From Stenotrophomonas sp. UBA2124 (GTDB lineage Bacteria > Pseudomonadota > Gammaproteobacteria > Xanthomonadales > Xanthomonadaceae), in contig DCXY01000001.1 in assembly GCA_002329155.1 (NCBI GenBank), positions 114,021 through 178,020 on the forward strand: 64,000 nucleotides of DNA. The letters run 5' to 3'. The first letter of the stretch is position 1. Each line of letters opens with the position of its first letter. Both the position numbers and the translations under genes were made by a program. Shown piece after piece: positions 1-8,627 of this stretch. The notes beneath the pieces are model-generated. The model saw nothing but the letters and a program-made list of their open reading frames with translations, was not told where the DNA came from and ran no database searches.

Positions 1-233
1 AGGATCACCAGATCGAAAGGCTGGGTGCGTGCCAGCTCGGGCAGCGCATCGGCGGTGACGTGGGCCACCGGGAAGGCGGCATCGCCCAGTGGGCTGCGGA
101 TCACCAGGCCATCGCGCTGCAGCTGTGCCGCGCGCTCTTCGCGGACCAGGAAGGTCACGTCCACGCCGGCCTGCGCCAGGCGCCCGCCGAAGTAACCGCC
201 GGTTCCGCCGGCGCCGAGAATCAGGATGCGCAT
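1..233 (-). CDS. panE: 2-dehydropantoate 2-reductase (PanE/ApbA-like), 5' part only
   Basis: The reverse strand starts with ATG at 233 and reads MRILILGAGGTGGYFGGRLA, an N-terminal Rossmann nucleotide-binding motif (GxGxxG) typical of ketopantoate reductases, which reduce ketopantoate to pantoate with NADPH in pantothenate/CoA synthesis. About 77 residues are visible; the gene runs off the left edge, so the catalytic Lys and C-terminal domain cannot be checked. The family includes paralogues with other 2-oxoacid substrates, so the symbol is provisional. It lies downstream of, and in the same direction as, the Tad operon with a 64-bp gap and is probably not part of it. Confidence 0.8.
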   Translation of the reverse strand, partial: MRILILGAGGTGGYFGGRLAQAGVDVTFLVREERAAQLQRDGLVIRSPLGDAAFPVAHVTADALPELARTQPFDLVI

Positions 234-297
234 GAGCTGCAGGCCACGTGTTGCATGAAGGGAGCTTCATGATAGGCCAGCCTGCACGGGGTGGTGC

Positions 298-933
298 TCA
301 GTCGTCCATGCCCTTGGGGCTGTTGAGGTTGTCAGGCTTCTGGAACAGCGCGGGGTCCAGCGGTTCGTAACTGACCTGGCGCGCACGGAACCCACGGCTG
401 TCCTGGCGGTTGCCAACCGTGCCGCGGTAGCCCAGCAGCAGGCCGGTCTGGCTGTCGATCCACAGTACGCCACGGGTGGTGCCATCAGGCCCGTTGCGCG
501 CGTTGTCGTAACGCACACCCTTGGCCAGGCGGCCGGCGATGAACTCGCCCTGTGCCGGAAAGCAGCGGCCCTGCAGGGTGTCGCACGGTTGCCGCAGGTC
601 ATACCAATAGGGGCCGCTGGCATCGTTGGCCGGCACCATGTAGCGGCCCTTCGGGCTTATCCACCATGCGCGCGGTTCCTCCGCGCGCTTGAGCAGGTAG
701 GCATCGGAGCCACCGGTGCTGAAATGGAACTCCGCACGCATGCCCTCGGCGCTGGTGTGCAGCGTCACCGGAATGGGCTTGCGCGTGGTGCGCGGCGCCA
801 GGCTGCCATAACCTTCCACCGTGCCTTCAAGGCGTGCCTGCAGGCCCTGCGACTGCGCCAGCGCAGGTGCGGCCAGCAGCAGCGCCAGCACTACGGCCAG
901 GCAACGCTCAGCGCGCAAGCCGGCTGCTGTCAT
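298..933 (-). CDS. Secreted protein of unknown function at the end of the Tad operon
   Basis: A 211-residue protein with a clear Sec signal peptide (hydrophobic residues about 12-24, likely cleavage after ALA at 24-26). The mature part is rich in beta-forming and aromatic residues and has two close Cys (CDTLQGRC) that could form a disulfide. I recognise no family. ATG at 933 is preferred over an upstream in-frame ATG at 993 because the signal peptide follows directly. It overlaps the end of the TadE-like gene by 26 bp, so it is translated from the Tad operon; a role in pilus assembly or surface display is inference from position. Confidence 0.75.
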   Translation of the reverse strand: MTAAGLRAERCLAVVLALLLAAPALAQSQGLQARLEGTVEGYGSLAPRTTRKPIPVTLHTSAEGMRAEFHFSTGGSDAYLLKRAEEPRAWWISPKGRYMVPANDASGPYWYDLRQPCDTLQGRCFPAQGEFIAGRLAKGVRYDNARNGPDGTTRGVLWIDSQTGLLLGYRGTVGNRQDSRGFRARQVSYEPLDPALFQKPDNLNSPKGMDD

Positions 934-1585
934 AGATGGGCGTCTGCATGCGGACCACCGCATGCGATTCGATGGGCAGGCGGCGGTGGCCACTGACGGG
1001 CTCCTCGAACAGCATCATCGGTGGCCGGTAGCTCTCACCTTCGGTGAGCAGCGCCGATACGCCGGCAATCACGCGGTCGGCAAACGGCACGATCAGCGGA
1101 AACTGGTAGGTGACCTTGATCTTGAGGATGTTGGCATCCTGCACGTTCACGCCGCTGCCACCAATGCGTGCATCGCGGAAGGCCAGGCTGTCGTTGGGCA
1201 GCGCGTAGCGGCCATCGTACTGGCGCTCACGGTGCTCGTTGAAGGCCGCGCGGGTGGGCGAGATCACGTCGATGTCGGCAAATGCGCGCACCTCCGCCTC
1301 CGCTTTCACGCGGGCGCGGGTCACGCCTGCCACATCGGGGGAGGTGGCCAGCAACGGGGTCATGCCTGCGGCCAGTGCGCTGCGCATCTTGCCGTGATCG
1401 GCGCCATTGACCGAGCCGGCGCGCGCGGCCTGGAAAGCGGCATAGTCCAGCGTGGATTTGGCGCGGTAGATCAGCACCAGCTGGAAGGTCACCAGTATCA
1501 GGAACAGAAAGGCGGGGACGACGATGCAGAACTCGACCAGTGATTGTCCTGACTGGTGGCGGCGGGACGCGAATGGCGGGGTCAT
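908..1585 (-). CDS. tadE: TadE-like pseudopilin protein of the Tad pilus system
   Basis: A 225-residue protein beginning with a short basic leader followed by SGQSLVEF and a long hydrophobic helix (residues about 12-35). Gly then five residues ending in Glu matches the prepilin-peptidase site of Flp/TadE proteins. Such minor pseudopilins sit in the inner membrane with a periplasmic globular domain and help Tad pilus assembly. The start at 1585 overlaps the stop of the upstream DUF192 gene (TGA at 1584-1582), supporting translational coupling. Assignment rests on the N-terminal motif and the operon; the C-terminal 180 residues carry no motif I know. Confidence 0.85.
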   Translation of the reverse strand: MTPPFASRRHQSGQSLVEFCIVVPAFLFLILVTFQLVLIYRAKSTLDYAAFQAARAGSVNGADHGKMRSALAAGMTPLLATSPDVAGVTRARVKAEAEVRAFADIDVISPTRAAFNEHRERQYDGRYALPNDSLAFRDARIGGSGVNVQDANILKIKVTYQFPLIVPFADRVIAGVSALLTEGESYRPPMMLFEEPVSGHRRLPIESHAVVRMQTPIYDSSRLAR

Positions 1586-1971
1586 AGCAGGCCTCCGGAA
1601 GGCTGTTGCGCCCGGGCAGTTCCGGGCACGGCAATCCACTGCAGGGTTTCGCCGGTACGCGGCGCCAGCTGCGCGATGCTACCGGTGGGAAGCTCCAGGG
1701 TGCTGCGCGCACCACGCTGGGAGGCAGCACGCCAGGGCGCCACGTTCTCGCGCCAACCCAGCACCTGATTGCTGCTGGACAGGAACAGCAGGTCAAGCGG
1801 GTAGCGCATGCCCAGCGTGTGCACGCTGGCGCAGGGTTCGATCAACAGGCCCTGGCCGGGCTGCAGCCTTGGCAGCACCAGCAACCCGAACAGGCGCTGG
1901 TGCCAATGCCGCGCGTGCCGCACCTGCGGCACCAGACATTGCGCTCCACGGTGCAGGGCCAGTGTCTTCAT
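1582..1971 (-). CDS. DUF192 family protein within the Tad operon
   Basis: A 129-residue protein with the DUF192 pattern: ASVHTLGMRYPLDLLFL near residues 48-64, followed by a conserved segment around 71-80. DUF192 proteins are small beta-barrel-like proteins of unknown function, usually exported; here I see no signal peptide. Its ATG overlaps the TadC stop in an ATGA junction and its own stop overlaps the next start, so it is an integral member of the operon. DUF192 genes occur beside Tad loci in other proteobacteria as far as I recall, but no mechanism is established. Confidence 0.8.
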   Translation of the reverse strand: MKTLALHRGAQCLVPQVRHARHWHQRLFGLLVLPRLQPGQGLLIEPCASVHTLGMRYPLDLLFLSSSNQVLGWRENVAPWRAASQRGARSTLELPTGSIAQLAPRTGETLQWIAVPGTARAQQPSGGLL

Positions 1972-2858
1972 ATGATTCCCTGCTGTTTCATCTGCAGGTA
2001 GATGAAGTAGGCCAGCACCACGAAGATCAGCGGGAAGAAGAACATCACCAGCGGCAGCATCATTTTCACCGGCGCTTCCAGCGCCAGTTTCTCCGCACGC
2101 AGGAAGCGTTCCTCGCGGCGCTGGTTGGCCTGCGCACGCAGGGTATCGCTGAGGTTGGCGCCCACCTTGTCGGCCTGGATCAGCGCGCTGGTGAAACTGG
2201 TGATCTGCGAGATGTCCATGCGGTCGGCCATGCGCCGCAGTGATTCGGCGCGCGGCAGGCCGGCGCGCATGTCGCGAAGCATGCGCGAGAACTCCTGCGA
2301 CAGCGGGCCCGGGGGGCCGCGGTTCACCGACTGCTCGATGGAACCGGTGATGTTCAGGCCGGCTTCCACGCCCATGGTGATGAAGTCCAGGAATACCGGC
2401 AGATCGCGCACCACCATCTTGGTGCGCACCTTGCGGCGCTCGCCCAGCCACAGCGATGGGTACATCCAGCCGATGGGCAGCCCGAACAGCAGGCAGAACA
2501 GCAGCGAGCCCACGCTGCCCTTGCCCAGCATCACCACGATCAGCATCAGGAACAGCGACACCGTGCCGGCCGAGACAATACGCGTGCCGTACAGCTCCTC
2601 GGGGGTGAGCACGAAGTCCTGCCCGGCCGAGGTCAGCGAGCGGTGCGCACGCTCCAGCTGCGCACCCTTCAGGCGCGGGCCCACCGCGTGGGTGGCGGCC
2701 ACCACCACCGGCCACAGCAGGCGCAGCATCCGCGGCAGCGGGTCCTGGTAGTTGCGGTCGCTCTGCGGCACCTGCTGCAGCATGTTGCGCAGCGCGAACA
2801 TGACCAGCACCACTGCGGCCACCGCCATCAAAGCAACAAGGATGATGATCCAGCTCAT
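1968..2858 (-). CDS. tadC: TadC, inner-membrane platform protein of the Tad secretion system
   Basis: A 296-residue membrane protein with an N-terminal helix (residues 3-25), a hydrophobic pair around 95-135, a type II secretion F-type domain (about 150-265, including FLDFITMGVEAGLNI) and a C-terminal helix (268-289). TadB and TadC form the inner-membrane platform on which the TadA ATPase drives pilin extrusion. ATG at 2858 overlaps the TadB stop (ATGA); an alternative far-upstream start would read through TadB and is not credible. Length and order (TadA-TadB-TadC) are standard. Confidence 0.93.
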   Translation of the reverse strand: MSWIIILVALMAVAAVVLVMFALRNMLQQVPQSDRNYQDPLPRMLRLLWPVVVAATHAVGPRLKGAQLERAHRSLTSAGQDFVLTPEELYGTRIVSAGTVSLFLMLIVVMLGKGSVGSLLFCLLFGLPIGWMYPSLWLGERRKVRTKMVVRDLPVFLDFITMGVEAGLNITGSIEQSVNRGPPGPLSQEFSRMLRDMRAGLPRAESLRRMADRMDISQITSFTSALIQADKVGANLSDTLRAQANQRREERFLRAEKLALEAPVKMMLPLVMFFFPLIFVVLAYFIYLQMKQQGII

Positions 2859-3703
2859 ATGTCGATCGTCATGATTTTGCGGCACATCTTGTAGCCGAGG
2901 TATTCCAGCACGGCGATCAGCGTGATCACGCTCCAGCCCAGCCAGGTGTGGAACATCGGGTTCATGGTTTCCGGGTAGAACAGCACCAGAAAGCCGACCA
3001 GGCCGCCGGGCAGCATGGCCATCACGATGCCCTGCAGGCGGCCCTGCGCGGTCAGCGCCTTGACCTTGCCTTCCATCATCAGCTTGCGGCGCAGGGTTTC
3101 GGCCAGCGTGGCCAGGGTTTCGGCCAGATTGCCGCCCACCTCGCGCGAGATGGTCACCGCCGCGACGAACAGCTTGGCATCGTCGATGGGCACGCGCATG
3201 GCGAAGTGCTCCAGCGCATCCTCGGTGCGCACACCCATGTGCTGCTCGCGCAGGATCAGCGAAAGCTCCTGCGCCAGTGGCGGCTGGCCATCCTGTGCCA
3301 GTGTCTCCAGCGCAGGGTTGAAGCCCACGCCGGCACGCAGGCTGCTGGCCAGCATCAGCAGGCCATCGGGCAGTTGTTGCTGGATGCGGTCCAGCCGGCG
3401 CTGTTTGAGCCACAGGTAGATCTTGCGCGGCAGCACGGCCATCAGCACCAGTGCCACCACCGCCAGGAACAGGCTGCCGAGCAGCGCCCAGACGACCAGC
3501 GGCACCAGGATCAGCACCACCACGTTGAGCACATACAGCGCCCTGAGGTCCACGAACAGGAACATGTCGGCCAGGTTCAACCGCGCCTGGCTCATGAAGT
3601 TGTCCTTGTAGCGCTCCATGAAGCCGGTGCTGGAGCGCGCAAGGTACATGCCGGCCATGGCAAAGCTGCCGAACGCCAACAATGCGATCAGCAGGATATC
3701 CAT
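2855..3703 (-). CDS. tadB: TadB, inner-membrane platform protein of the Tad secretion system
   Basis: A 282-residue protein with an N-terminal helix (3-22), a double hydrophobic stretch (57-91) and a type II secretion F-type domain (about 110-240, including GLLMLASSLRAGVGF), ending in two hydrophobic helices. It partners TadC in the pilus platform. The start overlaps the TadA stop by one base (TGATG) and the end overlaps TadC by 4 bp. Family length and position agree; nothing looks damaged. Confidence 0.93.
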   Translation of the reverse strand: MDILLIALLAFGSFAMAGMYLARSSTGFMERYKDNFMSQARLNLADMFLFVDLRALYVLNVVVLILVPLVVWALLGSLFLAVVALVLMAVLPRKIYLWLKQRRLDRIQQQLPDGLLMLASSLRAGVGFNPALETLAQDGQPPLAQELSLILREQHMGVRTEDALEHFAMRVPIDDAKLFVAAVTISREVGGNLAETLATLAETLRRKLMMEGKVKALTAQGRLQGIVMAMLPGGLVGFLVLFYPETMNPMFHTWLGWSVITLIAVLEYLGYKMCRKIMTIDI

Positions 3704-5427
3704 CAGCTGTTCGCTCCTGTGCGGAAGATGCCAAGGTCGATGTTGACGCCGCGCTCGGCCAGGCTCTCGTAGAACTCCGGCACCGCACCAGTGGCGCGGA
3801 AATCACCGGCCACTTTGCCGTCACGGCCATGGTAGGTGCGCGGGTTGAACAGGAAGATGTCCTGCAGCTGGATGGTTCCGCTCTCGATGCCGGTGATCTC
3901 GGTGATGTGGCTGACCTTGCGCGAGCCGCAGGGGTAGCGTTTCTGGTGCACGATCAGGTCCACCGCCGAGGCGATCTGCTCGCGCACCACGGTCATCGGC
4001 AGTTCCATGCCGGCCATCATCACCATCACCTCCAGACGCGAGAGCGTTTCACGCGGGTTGTTGGCGTGGGCGGTGGTCAGTGAACCTTCGTGGCCGGTAT
4101 TCATGGCCTGCAGCATGTCCAGCGCCTCGCCGCCACGGCACTCACCCACCACGATGCGGTCCGGGCGCATGCGCAGCGCGTTCTTGACCAGGTCGCGGAT
4201 GGTGATGTGGCCCTTGCCCTCCATGTTCGGTGGGCGCGCTTCCAGCGCCACCAGGTTGGGCTGCACCAGCTTCAGTTCGGCGGCATCCTCGATGGTGACC
4301 ACGCGGTCAGCGTCGGGGATGAAGTTGGAAAGGATGTTCAGCAGCGTGGTCTTGCCCGAGCCGGTACCGCCGCTGACCACGATGTTGCGCCGCTCCTTCA
4401 CCGCCATGATCAGGAAATCCAGCATGGGCTGGTTGAGCGAGCCGAAGGTCAGCAGGTCTTCGCCCTGCAGCTTGCGCTTGGCGAACTTACGGATGCTCAC
4501 GCTGGGGCCGCGCAGGGCCACCGGCGGAATGACGGCGTTGACGCGCGAGCCGTCCTTCAGGCGTGCGTCCACCATGGGCGAGCTTTCATCGATGCGGCGG
4601 CCCAGCGGGGTGACGATGCGCTCGATGGCCGAGAGCACCGCGCGGTCATTGGTGAAGTTGACTGCGGATTTCTCGATGCGGCCGGAGCGTTCAATGAAGA
4701 TCTGGTCATGCGCGTTCACCATGATTTCGGTGACGCTGCTGTCGTCAAGCAGGTCTTCCAGCGGGCCCAGGCCAATGGCCTCGTCCAGCACTTCCTTGGC
4801 CAGCCGGCGCCGGTTGATGGTCTTGGGCAGGTCGTTGAACTCGCGGTTCATGACCTCGTCGATCAGCTTGATGGTGGTGCTGCGCAGAACCTCGTCGGTC
4901 ATGCCACGCACATCCACGCGGCGCAGATCCATCTGTTTGACCAGCGCCGAATGCACACGTGCACGCCACACGGTGGATTCCACCGCGAGCTGGTCGGTGG
5001 CCAGTGCGCGGCTCTGCGCTTCGGCTTCGGCCGTTGCCTGCAGGTCAACCGGCGGTGGCGCCGGGTCGTTGGCCGGCACCGGTGCCGGCTCCTGCACGGC
5101 GCCCGGCGGGCGTATCGGCTGCACCTGCGGCGGATCGTCGTCGATCACCTGCAGGCGGTAGTCACCGATTTCCACACGGTCGGCGCTGCCCAGCGGCCCA
5201 TGCAGGCTCTTGACCTGCTCGCCGTTGACCTTCACCGCGGTGCGGTTGCTCAGGGCCTCGATGAAGATGCCGTTGTCTTCGCGCTTCAGCGCCGCATGCT
5301 GCTGGGCGATGCTCCAGCCCTGCAGCACGATCAGGTTGCCATCGCCACGGCCGATGCCGCACTCACGGTGCAGGCAGCGGACCCGGCGTTCCTCGCGGTT
5401 GGAGGCGGTAATCAGGACATTGAACAT
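3703..5427 (-). CDS. tadA: TadA/CpaF secretion ATPase with an N-terminal FHA domain
   Basis: A 574-residue ATPase that powers Flp pilus assembly as a cytoplasmic hexamer. The C-terminal part has the secretion ATPase motifs: Walker A GGTGSGKT at 353-360, Walker B region RIVVGECRGGEA at 424-435 and His box TTAHAN at 451-456. The first ~95 residues form a forkhead-associated (FHA)-like domain (IGRGDGN about 25-31, NGEQ 68-71), then a Pro/Ala-rich linker (100-130). CpaF proteins typically lack FHA; fusion suggests control by binding phosphothreonine peptides (inference). No TadZ/CpaE gene is visible nearby, so this domain may supply localisation or regulation. Confidence 0.93.
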   Translation of the reverse strand: MFNVLITASNREERRVRCLHRECGIGRGDGNLIVLQGWSIAQQHAALKREDNGIFIEALSNRTAVKVNGEQVKSLHGPLGSADRVEIGDYRLQVIDDDPPQVQPIRPPGAVQEPAPVPANDPAPPPVDLQATAEAEAQSRALATDQLAVESTVWRARVHSALVKQMDLRRVDVRGMTDEVLRSTTIKLIDEVMNREFNDLPKTINRRRLAKEVLDEAIGLGPLEDLLDDSSVTEIMVNAHDQIFIERSGRIEKSAVNFTNDRAVLSAIERIVTPLGRRIDESSPMVDARLKDGSRVNAVIPPVALRGPSVSIRKFAKRKLQGEDLLTFGSLNQPMLDFLIMAVKERRNIVVSGGTGSGKTTLLNILSNFIPDADRVVTIEDAAELKLVQPNLVALEARPPNMEGKGHITIRDLVKNALRMRPDRIVVGECRGGEALDMLQAMNTGHEGSLTTAHANNPRETLSRLEVMVMMAGMELPMTVVREQIASAVDLIVHQKRYPCGSRKVSHITEITGIESGTIQLQDIFLFNPRTYHGRDGKVAGDFRATGAVPEFYESLAERGVNIDLGIFRTGANS

Positions 5428-5434
5428 GGGTTAC

Positions 5435-6970
5435 CTACTGCACGAACTCTTTGTTGCGGCGGGACATTGCGTCGTGGCCGCGCTGCTGGATGTCGTTGCC
5501 GCGTTCGATGGCGTCTATGTTCTCCTGCGAATCCGGGGTGATCACGCGCGGGGTGACGAACATCACCAGTTCGGTGCGGTTGCCACGGAAGCCATCGGAG
5601 CGGAACAGCTTGCCCAGGATGGGAATGTCGCCAAGCAATGGAAATTTCTCTGCGTTCTTGGCCGCGCTGCTGTCCACCAGACCGGACACCACGATGGTTT
5701 CGCCTGCCCGCACGTTGATCTCCGAAGAGGTACGGCGGGTGCTGAAGCCGGGCACGCCCTGCACCGAAATACTGGGGTCCACGCGGCTCACTTCGGCCAT
5801 GAAGGTGGTGGAGATGTCGTTGTTGGCATTGACCACCGGGTCGATATCCAGCTTGATGCCGTATTCCTTGTAATCGATGGTCACCTGGCCAAAGCCCTGT
5901 GGAATCGGAATCGGTACTTCGCCGCCCACCAGGAACTTCGCCGAGCCGCCACTGCGTGCACTGAGCTGCGGCGAGGCGAGCATGAACGCCTTGCCCTTGT
6001 TCATCAGCAGGTTGATGCTTGAACCGATGGTGGTGGCAATGCCGAAGTACGCCTGGGTGCCGCGCACGGCCGGCGGCAGCCCGGGCTGCAGGTTGTTGAA
6101 CGGTGAGTCTTCCGGCAGCACGCGGTAGTACGGGTTGGTGGTGAAATCCTTGAGCAGGCCGCCCATCGGCCCACGGATCACGTTGTCCCACTTGATGCCC
6201 AGCTCCTCCAGCGCGTTGGAGTCGAACTCCATGATCTTCACGTCCATCAGCACCATCGGGCGCATGCCCACTGGGTCGGAGGAGGTGAAATCCAGCAGCT
6301 GCGGGTAGATTTCCTTCAGGCTCTGGATGCGCGCGGCAATGCCCGGGTGCACATCCTGGCCGGTGACCACCACGCGGTCGGCCACGGTGTGCACGGTGAT
6401 GTTGTCCGAATCGGCGAGCAGCGCACGCACGGTTTCGGCCAGGCCCTCGGTGTCGTTCTCACCAATGGTCACCGGCACTTCTATCTGGCTGCCGTCCTGC
6501 ATCCACAGGTGCAGGGTGCTGTCGCCCAGTTTGTTGCCGATCACCACCAGCTCGTTGCGGCCGATATTGGTGACCTGCAGCATTTCACCGTTGCCCACGG
6601 CCACGCGCTTGAGTGCGCGCGGCAGCTTGTATACGGCTGCCTGGCCCACGTACAGGCGTGCACGCTCGGGCAGCGGCACTGCCTGGCGGCTGGTCGCCGC
6701 GCGGGTGTAGGCCGGGTTGGAAGCCGGAATGGGGAACTGGCGGCCGGGCACCAGAGCACCGGCAGCGGCGTTGCCCGCCGGTGCGGCAGCGGCCCTGGCG
6801 GCGGGCTGCTGCTGCACCACCACCGGCACGGGCTGGGTGGGTTGTGAAGAGGCAGCCGGTGGCGCGGCACCACCACCGATGTAGTCGGCCTGCTGGGCGG
6901 TGGCGGGCAGCGCCGATGACAGGGCGACGAAGGCGCCGAGCGTGAAAAGACCAGTCGAGCGATTACGCAT
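5435..6970 (-). CDS. cpaC: CpaC/RcpA secretin, outer-membrane pore of the Tad pilus
   Basis: A 511-residue protein with a signal peptide (cleavage near ATA-QQ, residue 25), a Pro/Ala-rich spacer, a CpaC-type N-domain (ERARLYVGQAAVYKLP region), a BON-like segment (VHTVADRVVVTGQ) and a C-terminal secretin domain (about 310-480, with LVMFVTPRVI). It forms the outer-membrane channel for the Flp pilus. The stop is 7 bp from the TadA start and the gene follows CpaB closely, the classical rcpC-rcpA order. It carries no lipobox, so pilotin dependence cannot be judged. Confidence 0.93.
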   Translation of the reverse strand: MRNRSTGLFTLGAFVALSSALPATAQQADYIGGGAAPPAASSQPTQPVPVVVQQQPAARAAAAPAGNAAAGALVPGRQFPIPASNPAYTRAATSRQAVPLPERARLYVGQAAVYKLPRALKRVAVGNGEMLQVTNIGRNELVVIGNKLGDSTLHLWMQDGSQIEVPVTIGENDTEGLAETVRALLADSDNITVHTVADRVVVTGQDVHPGIAARIQSLKEIYPQLLDFTSSDPVGMRPMVLMDVKIMEFDSNALEELGIKWDNVIRGPMGGLLKDFTTNPYYRVLPEDSPFNNLQPGLPPAVRGTQAYFGIATTIGSSINLLMNKGKAFMLASPQLSARSGGSAKFLVGGEVPIPIPQGFGQVTIDYKEYGIKLDIDPVVNANNDISTTFMAEVSRVDPSISVQGVPGFSTRRTSSEINVRAGETIVVSGLVDSSAAKNAEKFPLLGDIPILGKLFRSDGFRGNRTELVMFVTPRVITPDSQENIDAIERGNDIQQRGHDAMSRRNKEFVQ

Positions 6971-6973
6971 ACT

Positions 6974-7765
6974 TCAGCCCTTGCCTCCAATGATGAAATG
7001 GACACCGCTGCTCTGGCGCACCTTGCCGCCGTTGCCGGTTTCCAACAGTTGTTTCTGGGTAAGCCCGCCCAGGCCGAACGGGCTGCTGTCTTCGTTGTGG
7101 CGCAGCATCACGCGCAGGCCGCCGGCCTTGCCGGCAACGGTCAGGCGCTCGGCTTCACGCGGCGCCAGCTCCAGGGTGATGTTGCTGTAGCCGGGGTTCT
7201 CTTCATCCACCGGCTGTTCGCCGACGCGGGTGCCGGTGGCCAGTACATTGATGTTCTCCAGCAGCGGCAGCACGCGTGCACCGCCCTGTTCCTGGTCCAC
7301 GGTAAGCAGGATGTCCACATGGTCGCCGGGCGCGACCATGCCGGAGATCGAATTGGTCTCGTCCACCGACATGGTGTAGGCCACGTTGCCGGTCTTGATC
7401 ACCGTGGAGAACTGGTCGTAAAGCGGTACCAGTGCCGCACCCGATACCGGCGCGCCCTGCGGCAGCGGTGCACGCAGCACGCGGCCCACGAACTGGTCGG
7501 CGTTTTCCGGGGTGATGGCATCGGCCGGCACCAGATCCACCGGCACCGGGCGCGCGGCCAGATCGTCGGAGGTGATCTGCGTGCCCTGCTGCAGGTCGGC
7601 CTTGGGCACGGCCACCACCACGGTATCTCCCGTGTCCTTGGTGCGCTCGGCCACCGTCTTCTGCACGTAGTTCACCGCCAGCAGCGCGGCAAGCCCGCCC
7701 AGGCAGAGCGCGACGATGATGAAGATGAGGTTCTTGTTCGGTGTCTTGATGTTGAGCTTCTTCAT
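6974..7765 (-). CDS. cpaB: CpaB/RcpC, periplasmic Tad pilus assembly protein
   Basis: A 263-residue protein with a single N-terminal membrane anchor (about 13-33) and a SAF-like domain right after it (VVVAVPKADLQQG about 47-60), then the RcpC/CpaB beta domain. CpaB proteins are thought to gate or stabilise the secretin. ATG at 7765 overlaps the stop of the Flp gene in an ATGA junction. The frame is open further upstream but would run through the pilin gene, so the coupled ATG is chosen. Confidence 0.92.
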   Translation of the reverse strand: MKKLNIKTPNKNLIFIIVALCLGGLAALLAVNYVQKTVAERTKDTGDTVVVAVPKADLQQGTQITSDDLAARPVPVDLVPADAITPENADQFVGRVLRAPLPQGAPVSGAALVPLYDQFSTVIKTGNVAYTMSVDETNSISGMVAPGDHVDILLTVDQEQGGARVLPLLENINVLATGTRVGEQPVDEENPGYSNITLELAPREAERLTVAGKAGGLRVMLRHNEDSSPFGLGGLTQKQLLETGNGGKVRQSSGVHFIIGGKG

Positions 7766-7950
7766 ATCCAACCAAGCGAGAGTGCATAGACGAAGCTGGA
7801 GTAGGCCTTGCGCAGCGCCTCCACCAGCTCGAGGATGATGTTGGGCTCGGCGATGAGCACGATGATGCCGAGCACCGCGATGATGGTGTACTCCACCAGT
7901 GCGGCGCCGCGCTGCGCGCGCCTGCTGGCCAGGGTGGGGGCATGTCGCAT
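7762..7950 (-). CDS. flp: Flp-type prepilin (second copy, inside the operon)
   Basis: A 62-residue prepilin: a short basic leader, then RG/AALVEYTIIA with Glu at +5 and Tyr at +6 after the processing Gly, followed by a 20-residue hydrophobic helix. This is the Flp hallmark cleaved by the TadV prepilin peptidase. ATG at 7950 has GAGGTG nine bases upstream; a GTG at 7962 is the other possible start. It lies mid-operon between an unknown secreted protein and CpaB, and differs from the upstream pilin gene at 11867-12136, so it may be a minor pilin. Its C-terminal end is unusually hydrophobic for Flp. Confidence 0.88.
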   Translation of the reverse strand: MRHAPTLASRRAQRGAALVEYTIIAVLGIIVLIAEPNIILELVEALRKAYSSFVYALSLGWI

Positions 7951-7958
7951 GGGGCAGG

Positions 7959-8627
7959 TCACCTCGAAATCTGGTTGACGACCACGTCGGTGGTGTCACC
8001 CTTGCGGTTGAAGGTGATGGTCATCTGCTGCTTGCCGTTGGCGTAGCTGGAGACACAGCTCACCGCCATCATTGCGCAGGTGCGTGTGTCTTCACTGCGC
8101 CAGCCATCGGCAGGCAGGCGCGCCCTGTAATAGGCGTCGGCCTGGAAGGGCGACATCGGCGCGGTCATGGACAGCGTGCGCCCGGGGTTGTCCATGTACA
8201 CCGTGTCGGTGATGACCTGGGTGCCGGCCGGCTTGATGAAGTCGGCCCCCGGTGCGGTCTTGGGCGCCTGCTTGAGCAGCTCGATGATGCCGATCTGGCC
8301 CTGGCTGCCATTGCTGCCACCACTGAGCTCGATGGTGATGGAATGCTTGCTCGTAGCATGGGCAATGATCTTCTTGTTGCCCAGGTCGGTCACCACCACC
8401 TGGCCGGGCCACTTCTGCTCGTAGAAGCGGATCAACTGGTCCGGCGTTTCCTTGCTGTGGAAGCGCGCCGCGCGCATCGGGATGCCGTTGTGGATCATGT
8501 GCCGCGACACCCATTCGCCTTCGGTGTCATCCGGCAGCGGCAGCTCGGGCCAGTCGGCGGCCACGGCAGCGGGAATCACGCCGGCTGCAAGCATCCATGT
8601 GGCCAGCAGCTTATGGGCGTGCGTCAT
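7959..8627 (-). CDS. Secreted protein of unknown function in the Tad operon
   Basis: A 222-residue protein with a Sec signal peptide (cleavage after AVA at about residue 23). The mature protein is mixed alpha/beta, with two Cys close together near the C-terminus (CAMMAVSC). I recognise no family. It overlaps the preceding TadE-like gene by 17 bp and its stop lies 9 bp before the pilin ATG, so it is clearly translated with the pilus genes. Periplasmic location is predicted; a role as pilus chaperone or assembly factor is inference. Confidence 0.75.
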   Translation of the reverse strand: MTHAHKLLATWMLAAGVIPAAVAADWPELPLPDDTEGEWVSRHMIHNGIPMRAARFHSKETPDQLIRFYEQKWPGQVVVTDLGNKKIIAHATSKHSITIELSGGSNGSQGQIGIIELLKQAPKTAPGADFIKPAGTQVITDTVYMDNPGRTLSMTAPMSPFQADAYYRARLPADGWRSEDTRTCAMMAVSCVSSYANGKQQMTITFNRKGDTTDVVVNQISR

